From Bacteroidales bacterium UBA4073 (lineage in GTDB: Bacteria > Bacteroidota > Bacteroidia > Bacteroidales > Tenuifilaceae), in assembly GCA_002383425.1 (NCBI GenBank), contig DFYV01000193.1:1-11529 (forward strand): a DNA stretch of 11,529 nt. The letters are read 5' to 3'. Position 1 is the stretch's first letter; every line of letters starts with the position of its first letter. Shown in pieces: positions 1-7,244 of the stretch. A program made the translations under genes and the position numbers. A model generated the notes under the pieces. The model made no database searches. It saw only the letters and a list, made by a program, of their open reading frames with translations, and was not told where the DNA came from.

Positions 1-20
1 CAACGAACAACGAACAACGC
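1..20. repeat. Heptad microrepeat AACGAAC at the left edge
   Basis: The first 20 bases are 2.7 tandem copies of the 7-mer AACGAAC and run up to the 3' side of ssnA. The array may continue beyond the window. The same heptad occurs in the opposite orientation (GTTCGTT) at 10173-10192. It looks like one member of the 7-bp microrepeat family seen in the other gaps here. No function is evident. Confidence 0.7.
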
Positions 21-30
21 TTATCAGCCA

Positions 31-1296
31 TCAGCTCTTAATCATCATACATTGCCAAAGTTTCAGCGCAAGTTCCTGCGATTCTTTCAGAATAGCTTCT
101 TCATCAACAGTGGTTAGCTTTCTATTTTTAAGAATTAGCCTACCATTAGCAATTACATGCTGTATATGTGCTTGGTTTATGCCATAAACGAAATGACCTG
201 CAAGGTTTTCCTGAGTAACCGGGGTAGGGGAATCGTAATCAAGTACCACAAGGTTATCGGGGCCATCACCGGTAAATCCGTTTTGAGCAGTGTAGCGGTG
301 TGCATTTCTCAAACGGTAGTATGCCTGTAGTGGGCTCATGGGGTCGTAGTTTTGACCCACAAAATAGGCTGCTTTCATGCTTTGTAGCATGTCGCTATGC
401 ATGCCATCGGTTCCAAGCATAATGTTTTTGCCAAGTCCTTTGCTACTAAAATATCCAACGTTATTGTTAAGGTTACTTTCAGTATTCTGCACTACCCAGC
501 AAGGCGATTGTTCAATAAGATTGCGTTCTTTATCGGTAAGGTGTAAGCAGTGAACTAAAATTGATTTCCCTGAATCAAGAAATCCGAAAGAGTTGAGCCG
601 TTCAACAACCGGTTTACCAAAGTTTTCGTGGCAGTGCTGTTGATCGTATTTATCTTCAGCTACATGGATATGAACGCCGGAGCTATACTTTTGCATCAGC
701 TCCGATGCTGCTTCCATCGTTTTATCGCTTAGGGTAAACGAAGCGTGTAAACCAACCAAACCCTGATGTTCTTTCAGGTAATTATCGGTTTCATCAAGCC
801 CTTGCCGGGTGATTTTGTCTCCGTCTCTATCGCTGATTTCGTAGCAGAGCAGGTGCGAAAGACCAACCTTTTCAAATGCTTTTGCCAGAGTTTCGAGCGA
901 GCCTTCTACCGCATTGGGTGATGCGTGATGGTCGATAACAAATGTAGCACCCGCCTTGGCACAGGCCATGGCAGTTACTAATCCGCTATACTCAACCATT
1001 TCGGGGGTTAAGCATTTATCGAGCGTCCACCACACATACTTTAGAATTTCGTAGAAATTCTCAGGCGATTTTATGGGTGCTCCCATTCCCCGTGATAAAG
1101 CAGAATAGGCGTGGTGATGCCCCACAACAAACGAGTGGGTAACAAGTTTGCCCGAACAGTTAATGGTTTCGGATACTACGCCTTTGTATGTTCTGGCCTG
1201 ATGAAATTCAACCTTGCCGCTTGCGACAAGTATGTCGCAGTTTTTGAGTTCAAGTGTTTCAAAATCGATATATGTGGCATCCTGAAGTAAAATCAT
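31..1296 (-). CDS. ssnA: SsnA-type metal-dependent amidohydrolase
   Basis: A 421-residue cytosolic amidohydrolase-superfamily protein (E. coli SsnA is about 440). In the family a metal-bound water attacks an amide or amidine bond. SsnA accompanies ygfK and xdhD in selenium-linked purine/urate clusters, where a deaminase or ring-opening step is assumed; its exact substrate is not readable here. Visible landmarks are the N-terminal metal motif GHHHAYSALSRG (H60, H62), VIDHHASP (120-127), the metal His in HIHVAED (209-215), LVHCLHL (H249), the SNLNNNVGY stretch (274-282) and the metal Asp in GTDGMHSDM (D297). These match E. coli SsnA closely as I recall it. The usual LVMPG before the first metal motif is replaced by LVTHSF. 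It starts at ATG 1296 with an A-rich, SD-less leader. It lies 284 bp downstream of xdh on the same strand, so the two may or may not share a transcript. Confidence 0.88.
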   Translation of the reverse strand: MILLQDATYIDFETLELKNCDILVASGKVEFHQARTYKGVVSETINCSGKLVTHSFVVGHHHAYSALSRGMGAPIKSPENFYEILKYVWWTLDKCLTPEMVEYSGLVTAMACAKAGATFVIDHHASPNAVEGSLETLAKAFEKVGLSHLLCYEISDRDGDKITRQGLDETDNYLKEHQGLVGLHASFTLSDKTMEAASELMQKYSSGVHIHVAEDKYDQQHCHENFGKPVVERLNSFGFLDSGKSILVHCLHLTDKERNLIEQSPCWVVQNTESNLNNNVGYFSSKGLGKNIMLGTDGMHSDMLQSMKAAYFVGQNYDPMSPLQAYYRLRNAHRYTAQNGFTGDGPDNLVVLDYDSPTPVTQENLAGHFVYGINQAHIQHVIANGRLILKNRKLTTVDEEAILKESQELALKLWQCMMIKS

Positions 1297-1357
1297 AATT
1301 TTGTATGTTAATGTTTAAGGCACTACCCTTATTTTAGTTATTTATGTTATATAAAAC

Positions 1358-1424
1358 ACTGTTTAAATATAGCTATAAATATGGTTAAAATGTGGTTTAA
1401 ATGTAGTTAAAATATGGTTAAAAT
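1358..1424 (-). repeat. 11-bp phased repeat array, inverted half
   Basis: Four clear 11-bp tandem units lie at 1381-1391, 1392-1402, 1403-1413 and 1414-1424 (consensus ATGGTTAAAAT on the plus strand), with two diverged units to the left, near 1358-1380. Read on the minus strand the unit is AACCATATTTT, nearly the unit seen on the plus strand at 1469-1524. The 11-bp step is close to one DNA turn, so each unit presents the same face. The array sits between the xdh stop and the ssnA start, where an operator or a curved promoter region would act on ssnA. I found no good TTTG/TAnnTTTG promoter in this gap. Confidence 0.7.
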
Positions 1425-1460
1425 GTTGCTTTTCCTAAATATTTTCAATTTCTTAAATAC

Positions 1461-1524
1461 AACATATTAACTACATATAAACTATATTAAACTACATATG
1501 AACTATGTTAAATTACATATAAAC
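1461..1524 (+). repeat. 21-bp (2 x 10.5) phased repeat array, direct half
   Basis: Two 21-bp units (1471-1491, 1492-1512) and a partial third (1513-1524) share CTACATATRAACTATRTTAAA, with a partial copy before them at about 1461-1470. Each 21-mer splits into 11-bp and 10-bp half units beginning AACTA, which resemble the reverse complement of the units at 1381-1424. Together the two arrays form a large imperfect inverted repeat around a spacer of roughly 45 bp. Lrp/AsnC octamers are known to wrap DNA carrying AT-rich helically phased sites, and an Lrp-family gene lies nearby; the link is inference. Confidence 0.65.
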
Positions 1525-1580
1525 AAATTGCAAGTTTTTATTAAATTCGTGGTAGAATCTTTATTTTGATGTTTAAAGAT

Positions 1581-4139
1581 TTACTGCAATTTTTTTCTCA
1601 TCATGGGTAGGTGGGTTCGCTTTATGCCATCAAAGGATTGTAATGCGTTGGCAATGGCAGCAGCGGTTGGTACCATACCTATCTCACCAATGCCCTTGGC
1701 GCCGTAAGGGCCAACGGGATCGGGTTCTTCAATCCCAATCACTTCAATATCGGGCATTTGATTGGCACGAATAATGCCAATGTCTTTGAATTTGAAGCTA
1801 ACAGGGTATCCGTTTGCCATGGGCAGGTCTTCAGTAAGAGCATAGCCCATTCCCATGTGGATTGCTCCTTCAATTTGACCTTCAAATAGCATACGGTTCA
1901 TTATTTTACCAGCATCGTGAGCTGCAATTATTTTCGAGAGGTGACCATGTTCATCGAGTATGGCTACCTGAGTGGCGTATCCGTAGGCAAAATGGATAAC
2001 CGGTTTATCGGTTTTTGTCCCAGGTTTACAGGTCCAATCGCAAACAAACTTGCCCCTGTATGTGCGACCTACCAGGTTTTCAAGTTTGGAATGCTTCAAA
2101 TCTTCCTTTAGGGGGCGAGCAGCATTAATGATGGCATTGGCAACAAGAGCTGTGGCTCTTGATGAGGTTGTCATGCCGGTAGGCAACTCGGCTTTTGTGT
2201 CAACAATTACCTCAATGGCATTGGGATTTATACCCGTTTCATGATGTAGGGTTTGGATGGCCATGGTATGAACACCTTGCCCCATCTCCGTCCAGCCGTG
2301 ATGGATTTGAACCTGTTCAGGACTAACGATGCGGATTACCACCTCGCTATCATCGACCATTCCATTGCCAACCCCGGTATTTTTTAATCCGCAGGCTATA
2401 CCGGCAAACTTAGCCGATTGGAATTGCTCCTTTACGGCTAAAAGTGTTTTCTTTAATCCAACCCCATGCAATTCCTGACCGGTAGCGGTTTTGGCGCCAT
2501 CTTCCAGCGCATTATCGAATCGTATTTGCCAGCGGTCGAAACCGCCCTGTTGGCAAATGTCATCAATACAACTTTCAATGGCAAAGGTAACCTGTGGAAC
2601 ACCAAAACCACGCATGGCGCCGCAGGGGATGTTGTTGGTGTAAACTGTTTTAGCCGAAATATCAACAGCAGGGATAGTGTATCCGCCGGTAGCATGACCC
2701 ACCACACGCTCCATCACCTTGGTACCCACCGACGCATAAGCGCCAGTATCGCCTATTGCGTCAAGCTTAAGCGCTGTAAATTTACCGTTGGCATCGCAGG
2801 CCAACCTGATTTTCATCCAAACCGGATGGCGTTTGGGGTGCATTCTGATACTTTCGTCGCGGTTAAGATGAACTTTCACAGGCATTTGGGTGATATAGCA
2901 CATCAGTGCAGCATGTCCCTGAACAGTTAAATCTTCTTTTCCTCCAAAACCACCGCCATTCTGTACCTGGATAACGTTAACTTTACTCTCGGGCAGGTTT
3001 AGTATATTGGAAATTTGCTTTCTATCAACATATACACCCTGGCCTTGACTGTAAATCTTAATGCCATCATTGTCAGGTAGAGCAAGTGCAGCTTCTGTTT
3101 CCAGAAAAGCATGCTCAATCCGTTGGGTTTCGTAAATATCACTTGATATAAATGCAGCTTCTGCAAATGCTTTCTCAACTTCTCCAAAATGTATAGTACA
3201 GGTTTCTATAACATTGGGGCGATCAGGGTGAACTCGGGGTGACTCGGGTTTTACTGCATGATGCATGTCAGTAATAGGCTCCGATACTTCGTAATCAATT
3301 TGAATAAGCGAAGCAGCATGCCTGGCAATGCTTTCTGAGGTTGCCACAATGCCGGCAATAACGTCTCCAATGTAACGTGTAGTCTCTCCCTTAGCAATCA
3401 TAATAGGCCAATCGGGAAAGATTAAGCCATTGTAACGTTCACCGGGTACGTCGGATGCAGTAATTATTTTTACAACGCCATCAACCGCATAGGCTTTAGC
3501 TACATCTACTTTCAAAATTTTAGCACGGGGATAGTCCGAAAATCTGAGCACTCCGTAAAGCATACCATCAACAAACATGTCATCAACAAATGGTCTCATG
3601 CCCAGTGCGGTTTCTTTGGCCTGATACTTGGGGTAACGGTCGCCTATTCTTGCGCTTACCTTTTCGAAGTTAACCCGATTGCCATTAAGCTCTGCAAAAG
3701 CGCTCCCGATGGCATCAATTATTTTAACGTAGCCAGTGCAACGGCAAAGGTTTGGAGTGATAGCTTTGGTTATATCGTTATGGGTAGCCTTTGGGTTCAA
3801 TGTCCACAAACCCCAGGCCCGCATAATCATACCCGGAGAGCAGAATCCGCATTGAACAGCTCCCTGCTTGGCAAAGTGATTGGATATAATTTCACGAAAG
3901 CTATCGGGCAACCCTTCTAATGTATATATGGTTGACTCTTCAACTTCCGACATTCTGGTACGACATGCCAGTCTAATGCTTCCGTTTATTTCAATTGAAC
4001 ATGCGCCACAAACCCCTTGTCCGGAACAACCGTCCTTGGCTGCTGTTAGATGCAAATCGTTTCGCAGGTAATCGAGAAGCGTTCTGTTACTATCGCCAAT
4101 ATATTCTATTGCTTTGCCGTTTAAGTTGAATTTTATCAT
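1581..4139 (-). CDS. xdhD: XdhD-type molybdopterin purine hydroxylase, [2Fe-2S] plus Mo domains
   Basis: An 852-residue xanthine-dehydrogenase-family enzyme with the small Fe-S domain fused to the Mo domain and no FAD domain, as in E. coli XdhD and the selenium-dependent xanthine dehydrogenases. It should hydroxylate a purine, or run in reverse on urate, in the cytosol. From ATG 4139, plant-type cluster Cys are C38, C44, C47 and C59, and the second cluster has C97, C100, C132 and C134. Mo-domain marks are QNGGGFGGKED (393-403), GAMRGFG (507-513), TEMGQGVHT (617-625) and the C-terminal GIGEIGMVPTAAA, whose Glu (about 819) corresponds to the catalytic Glu. A GTG ten codons upstream is in frame, but a promoter-like element overlaps that extension, so I prefer the ATG. 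No in-frame TGA is present, so any selenium would be a labile ligand rather than selenocysteine. The FAD partner (YgfM/XdhB type) is not in the window. Confidence 0.9.
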   Translation of the reverse strand: MIKFNLNGKAIEYIGDSNRTLLDYLRNDLHLTAAKDGCSGQGVCGACSIEINGSIRLACRTRMSEVEESTIYTLEGLPDSFREIISNHFAKQGAVQCGFCSPGMIMRAWGLWTLNPKATHNDITKAITPNLCRCTGYVKIIDAIGSAFAELNGNRVNFEKVSARIGDRYPKYQAKETALGMRPFVDDMFVDGMLYGVLRFSDYPRAKILKVDVAKAYAVDGVVKIITASDVPGERYNGLIFPDWPIMIAKGETTRYIGDVIAGIVATSESIARHAASLIQIDYEVSEPITDMHHAVKPESPRVHPDRPNVIETCTIHFGEVEKAFAEAAFISSDIYETQRIEHAFLETEAALALPDNDGIKIYSQGQGVYVDRKQISNILNLPESKVNVIQVQNGGGFGGKEDLTVQGHAALMCYITQMPVKVHLNRDESIRMHPKRHPVWMKIRLACDANGKFTALKLDAIGDTGAYASVGTKVMERVVGHATGGYTIPAVDISAKTVYTNNIPCGAMRGFGVPQVTFAIESCIDDICQQGGFDRWQIRFDNALEDGAKTATGQELHGVGLKKTLLAVKEQFQSAKFAGIACGLKNTGVGNGMVDDSEVVIRIVSPEQVQIHHGWTEMGQGVHTMAIQTLHHETGINPNAIEVIVDTKAELPTGMTTSSRATALVANAIINAARPLKEDLKHSKLENLVGRTYRGKFVCDWTCKPGTKTDKPVIHFAYGYATQVAILDEHGHLSKIIAAHDAGKIMNRMLFEGQIEGAIHMGMGYALTEDLPMANGYPVSFKFKDIGIIRANQMPDIEVIGIEEPDPVGPYGAKGIGEIGMVPTAAAIANALQSFDGIKRTHLPMMRKKLQ

Positions 4140-4147
4140 AGCTACTG

Positions 4148-4178
4148 CAAAGGTAAATTTTTTGGACACTGAGCTAAA
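4148..4178 (-). promoter_or_regulatory. Bacteroidota-type promoter for xdh
   Basis: On the minus strand TACCTTTG (4155-4148) matches the Bacteroidota -7 element TAnnTTTG. TTTA (4178-4175) lies exactly 19 nt upstream, matching the -33 TTTG in three of four bases. The expected transcription start falls only about 3-5 nt before the ATG at 4139, implying a nearly leaderless xdh transcript. This also argues that xdh has its own promoter despite lying behind the PLP gene pair. It is a motif match only. Confidence 0.55.
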
Positions 4179-4233
4179 ATTCTAAACATTGAATGCTAAC
4201 ACACAATTCTAGATTCAAAGTTAAAAGATAATC

Positions 4234-4282
4234 GTTAAACGTTAATCGTTAAACGTTAAACGTTAAACGTTAAAAGTTAACC
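4234..4282. repeat. Seven tandem GTTAAAC heptads
   Basis: Seven contiguous 7-bp units run from 4234 to 4282. GTTAAAC occurs four times, with GTTAATC, GTTAAAA and GTTAACC as variants. They lie between the 3' end of the threonine-synthase-like gene and the xdh promoter. The unit is too short and unspaced for CRISPR. It resembles low-complexity microsatellite-like DNA common in Bacteroidota gaps, and there is no evidence of protein coding. Confidence 0.8.
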
Positions 4283-4290
4283 ATTTAGAG

Positions 4291-4382
4291 GTTTGAGGTT
4301 CAAAGTTCAAGGTTCAAAATCAAGTTAAAAGGTAAAATTAAAAGGTAAAAAAGCGTAATTCGTAATTTGTAATTCGTAATTT
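4291..4382. repeat. Mixed heptad and 13-bp microrepeats in the xdh/threonine-synthase-like gap
   Basis: This stretch continues the 7-bp rhythm: GTTTGAG, GTTCAAA, GTTCAAG, GTTCAAA (4291-4318), then two exact 13-bp copies of TTAAAAGGTAAAA (4325-4337, 4338-4350), then four units of the form (C)GTAATT(T) (4354-4382). The first part is nearly the reverse complement of 10252-10293. The remaining bases of the 274-bp gap, 4183-4233 and 4383-4413, show no gene. Confidence 0.7.
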
Positions 4383-4413
4383 GAAATTATCAACCATCAA
4401 GCATCAACCACAA

Positions 4414-5640
4414 TCACATTATCACATTAATTAAAGCCTTCATGGTAGGCTCAATGGCTTTGGGTAAAGTAACAACCGATGAAACCGATTTAAGGTCTTT
4501 AAGTCCACTACCGGTGAGTAGTACAACTACCTTGTGCTTTTCAAGTAGTTTTTGATTTTTATAGTAACTTAGCATGCCTGCATAAGCAGCTGCAGCGGCA
4601 GGTTCAGCAAAAATACCCGTGTTACTGGCAAGTATTTTCGATGCGTTAATAATCTCCTCATCGGTAACTGTGAGGCATTCGCCTTTGTTTTGAAGAATGT
4701 AGCTTTGAGCCATGTAGAAATTTCGGGGGATATCAACCGAAATGGAATCGGCTATGGTTTGACCTGGCATAACAGTAAAATCTTTCTTACCAATATTATC
4801 GATTAGATTTGAACTTCCGGCAGCCTGAACGGCTACAACTTTGGGTATATGGTCAATCAGGCCAATTTTCAATAAATCTTCGTAACCCTTATAAACACCC
4901 GAAATTATAACACCATCGCCAACCGGTACAAAAATATAATCGGGAACATCCCTGTTTAGCTGGATGTACAGCTCAAACGCAACGCTTTTCTTCCCTTCAA
5001 TGGTCAGGGGGTTAAAAGCAGTGTTCCGATTATACCAGCCAAACTCTTGCGTTGCTTCAATGCTAAGGTCAAAGGCCATGTCGTAGTTACCATCAATTGG
5101 TACAATTGTGGCTCCATACATCACTATTTGGGTAAGCTTGGCTTGTGGGGCGTTTTTCGGGACTAAGATTATTGCTCTTTGACCTTGCGAAGCACATATC
5201 CCCGCCAGCGATGAGCCGGCATTACCTGTTGAAGCAGCAACAATGGTTGTTACCCCATTCTCTTTAGCATAGGCCGATACAATCGCCGAAGCCCTGTCTT
5301 TAAACGAAAAGGTGGGATTCTGAGAATCATCCTTCAGGTATAGATTAAAGGGAATTGTATTGCCACCTATCCTGTTGTATTTGTATAAAGGGGTATTCCC
5401 TACCCTGAGCTGTGGCAACGATGATTCGGTATTTAGTGGAATTAAATCCCAGAAATTACGGCGTACAACATCTTCATTTATTTTTAACAGGGTGTTATAG
5501 TCGTAAGTTGCTTTTAAAACTCCATGGGGTGGGGCAGACTTGCTATTGGTTTTGCTACACTGGGGACAAAGATACAGCTCAGGTGATGGCGAAAAGGTTT
5601 TCCCGCAGTCAGAACATGTTAGCATGAACTTTGAGCCCAT
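4414..5640 (-). CDS. Threonine-synthase-like PLP enzyme with N-terminal zinc ribbon
   Basis: A 408-residue fold-type II PLP protein. It opens with a rubredoxin-like knuckle, CSDC (C9, C12) and CPQC (C25, C28), as many threonine synthases do. The PLP lysine is K114 in TFSFKDRA. STGNAGSSLA (137-146) is the substrate loop, VPVGDGVIISG (238-248) is the glycine-rich phosphate loop and LTGSGLKD (375-382) is the C-terminal cofactor loop. The GDG in place of the more usual GNGG, and the absence of thrA/thrB neighbours, suggest a catabolic paralogue that eliminates or replaces a beta/gamma group of an amino acid made in the pathway rather than housekeeping ThrC; that is inference. Only 11 nt separate it from the upstream PLP gene, so the two are surely co-transcribed. 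ATG 5640 is taken as start; ATG 5625 (MLTCSDC) is also possible. Confidence 0.8.
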   Translation of the reverse strand: MGSKFMLTCSDCGKTFSPSPELYLCPQCSKTNSKSAPPHGVLKATYDYNTLLKINEDVVRRNFWDLIPLNTESSLPQLRVGNTPLYKYNRIGGNTIPFNLYLKDDSQNPTFSFKDRASAIVSAYAKENGVTTIVAASTGNAGSSLAGICASQGQRAIILVPKNAPQAKLTQIVMYGATIVPIDGNYDMAFDLSIEATQEFGWYNRNTAFNPLTIEGKKSVAFELYIQLNRDVPDYIFVPVGDGVIISGVYKGYEDLLKIGLIDHIPKVVAVQAAGSSNLIDNIGKKDFTVMPGQTIADSISVDIPRNFYMAQSYILQNKGECLTVTDEEIINASKILASNTGIFAEPAAAAAYAGMLSYYKNQKLLEKHKVVVLLTGSGLKDLKSVSSVVTLPKAIEPTMKALINVIM

Positions 5641-5651
5641 AGAATACAGAT

Positions 5652-7130
5652 TTACATCGATTTAAGTAGTCCGACTCGTTCGTTAAAATCTTCGATAAGT
5701 TCATCCCACCGGGTTGACTGGGAAAAGAGTTTTGGCCAAATTTCCCGATCGTACCACAGCATGTTTAAATCATCAATTTCCTTGCCCTGTTGCTCTACCC
5801 AGGTGAAGTATTTCAGGTTATGTATGGCTTTGCGATCGTAGTAGGTAAGCTCTTTCATCCAATCGGTTGTGGTGGCCAAAACACATTTTTCAAAGTCCTT
5901 TACTGCTTGGGTTTGACTATAAGTTCCCCTTACGTCTCTGAGCTCATCGAGTCGTGAGCTATACATTTCGGATGAGTCGGTAGCAACCGTAATAATCACG
6001 TCATCCGAATTCATTTCGTAGAATTTGGCTGTTTTAATAGCCGAAAGCATATTGCTAATGCCCGATATACCTAAAAGGTTCAGGTTGTTAGCTATTTCGG
6101 AAGGAACGCCGGATTCAATTAGATATTTTATTCCTTCGGGTTCGTTAAACAGCCTGAAAATGCGCATGCAGTCCTCATCGTCGATGGCTACAATGGCATC
6201 GGTATTCTTAACATTGTGAATCCAAGGCACATGCTTATCGCCAATACCTTCAATGCGGTGGCCACCAAAACCGTTCAACAGTATGGTGGGGCATTGCTTA
6301 GCTTCTGAAGCTACCACCTTAATGTGTGGGGCAATGGTTCGAAGATAGTCGCCTGCTGCTATGGTTCCTGCTGAACCAGTTGCCGAAACAAATGCGGCAA
6401 GGTTTGGGTGTCCGGCAAGCCCGTCAAAAACCTCTTTAATGGCTTTCCCTGTAATAGTGTAATGCCAGGCAGCATTACCAAACTCATCGAACTGATTGAA
6501 TATTACGTAATCGGGTTTGGTTCTACGAATTTCCCAGCATTTATCGTAAATTTCTTTGACATTCGATTCGCAACCGGGGGTTGCAATTACCTCGGAGCCC
6601 ACATAGTCGCGCAACCAGGTAAAACGCTCGCGGCTCATCTCCTCGGGTAGTATGGCTACCGATTCAGTTCCCATTAGCTTAGAGTCGAACGCTCCACCCC
6701 TGCAGTAGTTACCGGTTGAAGGCCATACCGCTTTTTGGGTGGTGGGGTCAAACCCTCCGGTAATGATTCGCGGAGCAAGGCATCCGTAAGCTGCTCCAAC
6801 CTTGTGGGCGCCTGTTGGAAACCATTTGCCCACTAAAAGTAATACCCTTGCATTTACCCCAGTTAGCTCTTTGGGTAGTTCCATGTAATTTACAGGGCCA
6901 AATAGTCCACCTTTTTCTTTTGGCTCATTCTTCCACGTTATTCGGAAAAGATTCAATGGATTTATATCCCATAATCCGATAACCTTAAGTCTTTCCTTTA
7001 TTTTATCGGGAATCAATTCGGGGTTTTGTTGCTGATGAAAGGTGGGCAGTATAATCCCTTTCTCGCGGAATCGTTTTACGGCATTTTCAAATACTTTTAG
7101 GTTTGTCACCCTATCAAATATTTCAATCAT
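5652..7130 (-). CDS. Uncharacterised fold-type II PLP-dependent lyase or synthase
   Basis: A 492-residue PLP enzyme of the cysteine synthase / TrpB superfamily; I do not recognise a characterised homologue. From ATG 7130, the likely Schiff-base lysine is K110 in PTGAHKVGAAYG, followed by the WPSTGNYCRGGA substrate loop (136-147), the glycine-rich SATGSAGT (249-256), and HRIEGIGDKHVP (291-302), which resembles the IQGIG segment of cysteine synthases. Two parts exceed the usual core: about 90 N-terminal residues before the PLP site and an aromatic-rich tail of about 90 residues (400-492) with several Trp and Tyr. It is the first gene of the pair with the threonine-synthase-like gene and is divergent from the Lrp-family gene. 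A TTG six codons upstream is in frame but the ATG is preferred. An amino-acid lyase step in the purine-derived pathway, replacing YgeX, is a reasonable guess only. Confidence 0.78.
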   Translation of the reverse strand: MIEIFDRVTNLKVFENAVKRFREKGIILPTFHQQQNPELIPDKIKERLKVIGLWDINPLNLFRITWKNEPKEKGGLFGPVNYMELPKELTGVNARVLLLVGKWFPTGAHKVGAAYGCLAPRIITGGFDPTTQKAVWPSTGNYCRGGAFDSKLMGTESVAILPEEMSRERFTWLRDYVGSEVIATPGCESNVKEIYDKCWEIRRTKPDYVIFNQFDEFGNAAWHYTITGKAIKEVFDGLAGHPNLAAFVSATGSAGTIAAGDYLRTIAPHIKVVASEAKQCPTILLNGFGGHRIEGIGDKHVPWIHNVKNTDAIVAIDDEDCMRIFRLFNEPEGIKYLIESGVPSEIANNLNLLGISGISNMLSAIKTAKFYEMNSDDVIITVATDSSEMYSSRLDELRDVRGTYSQTQAVKDFEKCVLATTTDWMKELTYYDRKAIHNLKYFTWVEQQGKEIDDLNMLWYDREIWPKLFSQSTRWDELIEDFNERVGLLKSM

Positions 7131-7171
7131 AGTCGTTGTAATTTTCAATAAAATTAGTTATTATATTTAAT

Positions 7172-7201
7172 ATTTCTATCAATTATTTAATATATAGAAA
7201 T
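7172..7201. promoter_or_regulatory. 8-bp inverted repeat in the divergent gap
   Basis: ATTTCTAT (7172-7179) and ATAGAAAT (7194-7201) are perfect inverted copies separated by 14 bp. The element lies about 40-70 bp upstream of the PLP gene's ATG and upstream of the Lrp-family promoter. Its location between a regulator and a divergent target makes it a candidate operator, though AT-rich DNA yields such repeats by chance. Confidence 0.4.
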
Positions 7202-7207
7202 TTTAGT

Positions 7208-7227
7208 TACATATTTTTTATTATGTA
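7208..7227. promoter_or_regulatory. TACATA-N8-TATGTA inverted repeat, candidate Lrp operator
   Basis: TACATA (7208-7213) and TATGTA (7222-7227) form a perfect 6-bp dyad with an 8-bp T-rich spacer. It overlaps the -33 region of the proposed lrp promoter, so a bound regulator would block its own transcription. TACATA also recurs in the phased repeats between xdh and ssnA (at 1472, 1493 and 1514). Confidence 0.42.
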
Positions 7228-7244
7228 GAAAGATTTTATATTTG
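7214..7244 (+). promoter_or_regulatory. Bacteroidota-type promoter for the Lrp-family gene
   Basis: TATATTTG (7237-7244) is a full match to the -7 element TAnnTTTG. A TTTT (7214-7217) sits 19 bp upstream as a weak -33. Transcription would begin near 7249, giving a leader of about 70 nt before the ATG at 7321. A GTG at 7249 is in frame with the gene, but it would coincide with the predicted transcription start, so the ATG is the better start. Confidence 0.5.

Noticed and set aside
2466..2930. 154-codon plus-strand reading frame inside xdh
   Set aside because: It lies wholly antisense to strongly conserved xdh codons and its translation shows no domain.
1581..4139. Selenocysteine in the selenium-type xanthine dehydrogenase
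   Set aside because: The frame has no internal TGA; selenium in these enzymes is a labile cofactor ligand.
4234..4282. CRISPR-like array
   Set aside because: Units are 7 bp and contiguous with no spacers, and no cas genes are present.
7131..7171. TAnnTTTG promoter for the PLP gene pair
   Set aside because: No adequate match on the minus strand; the promoter remains unidentified.
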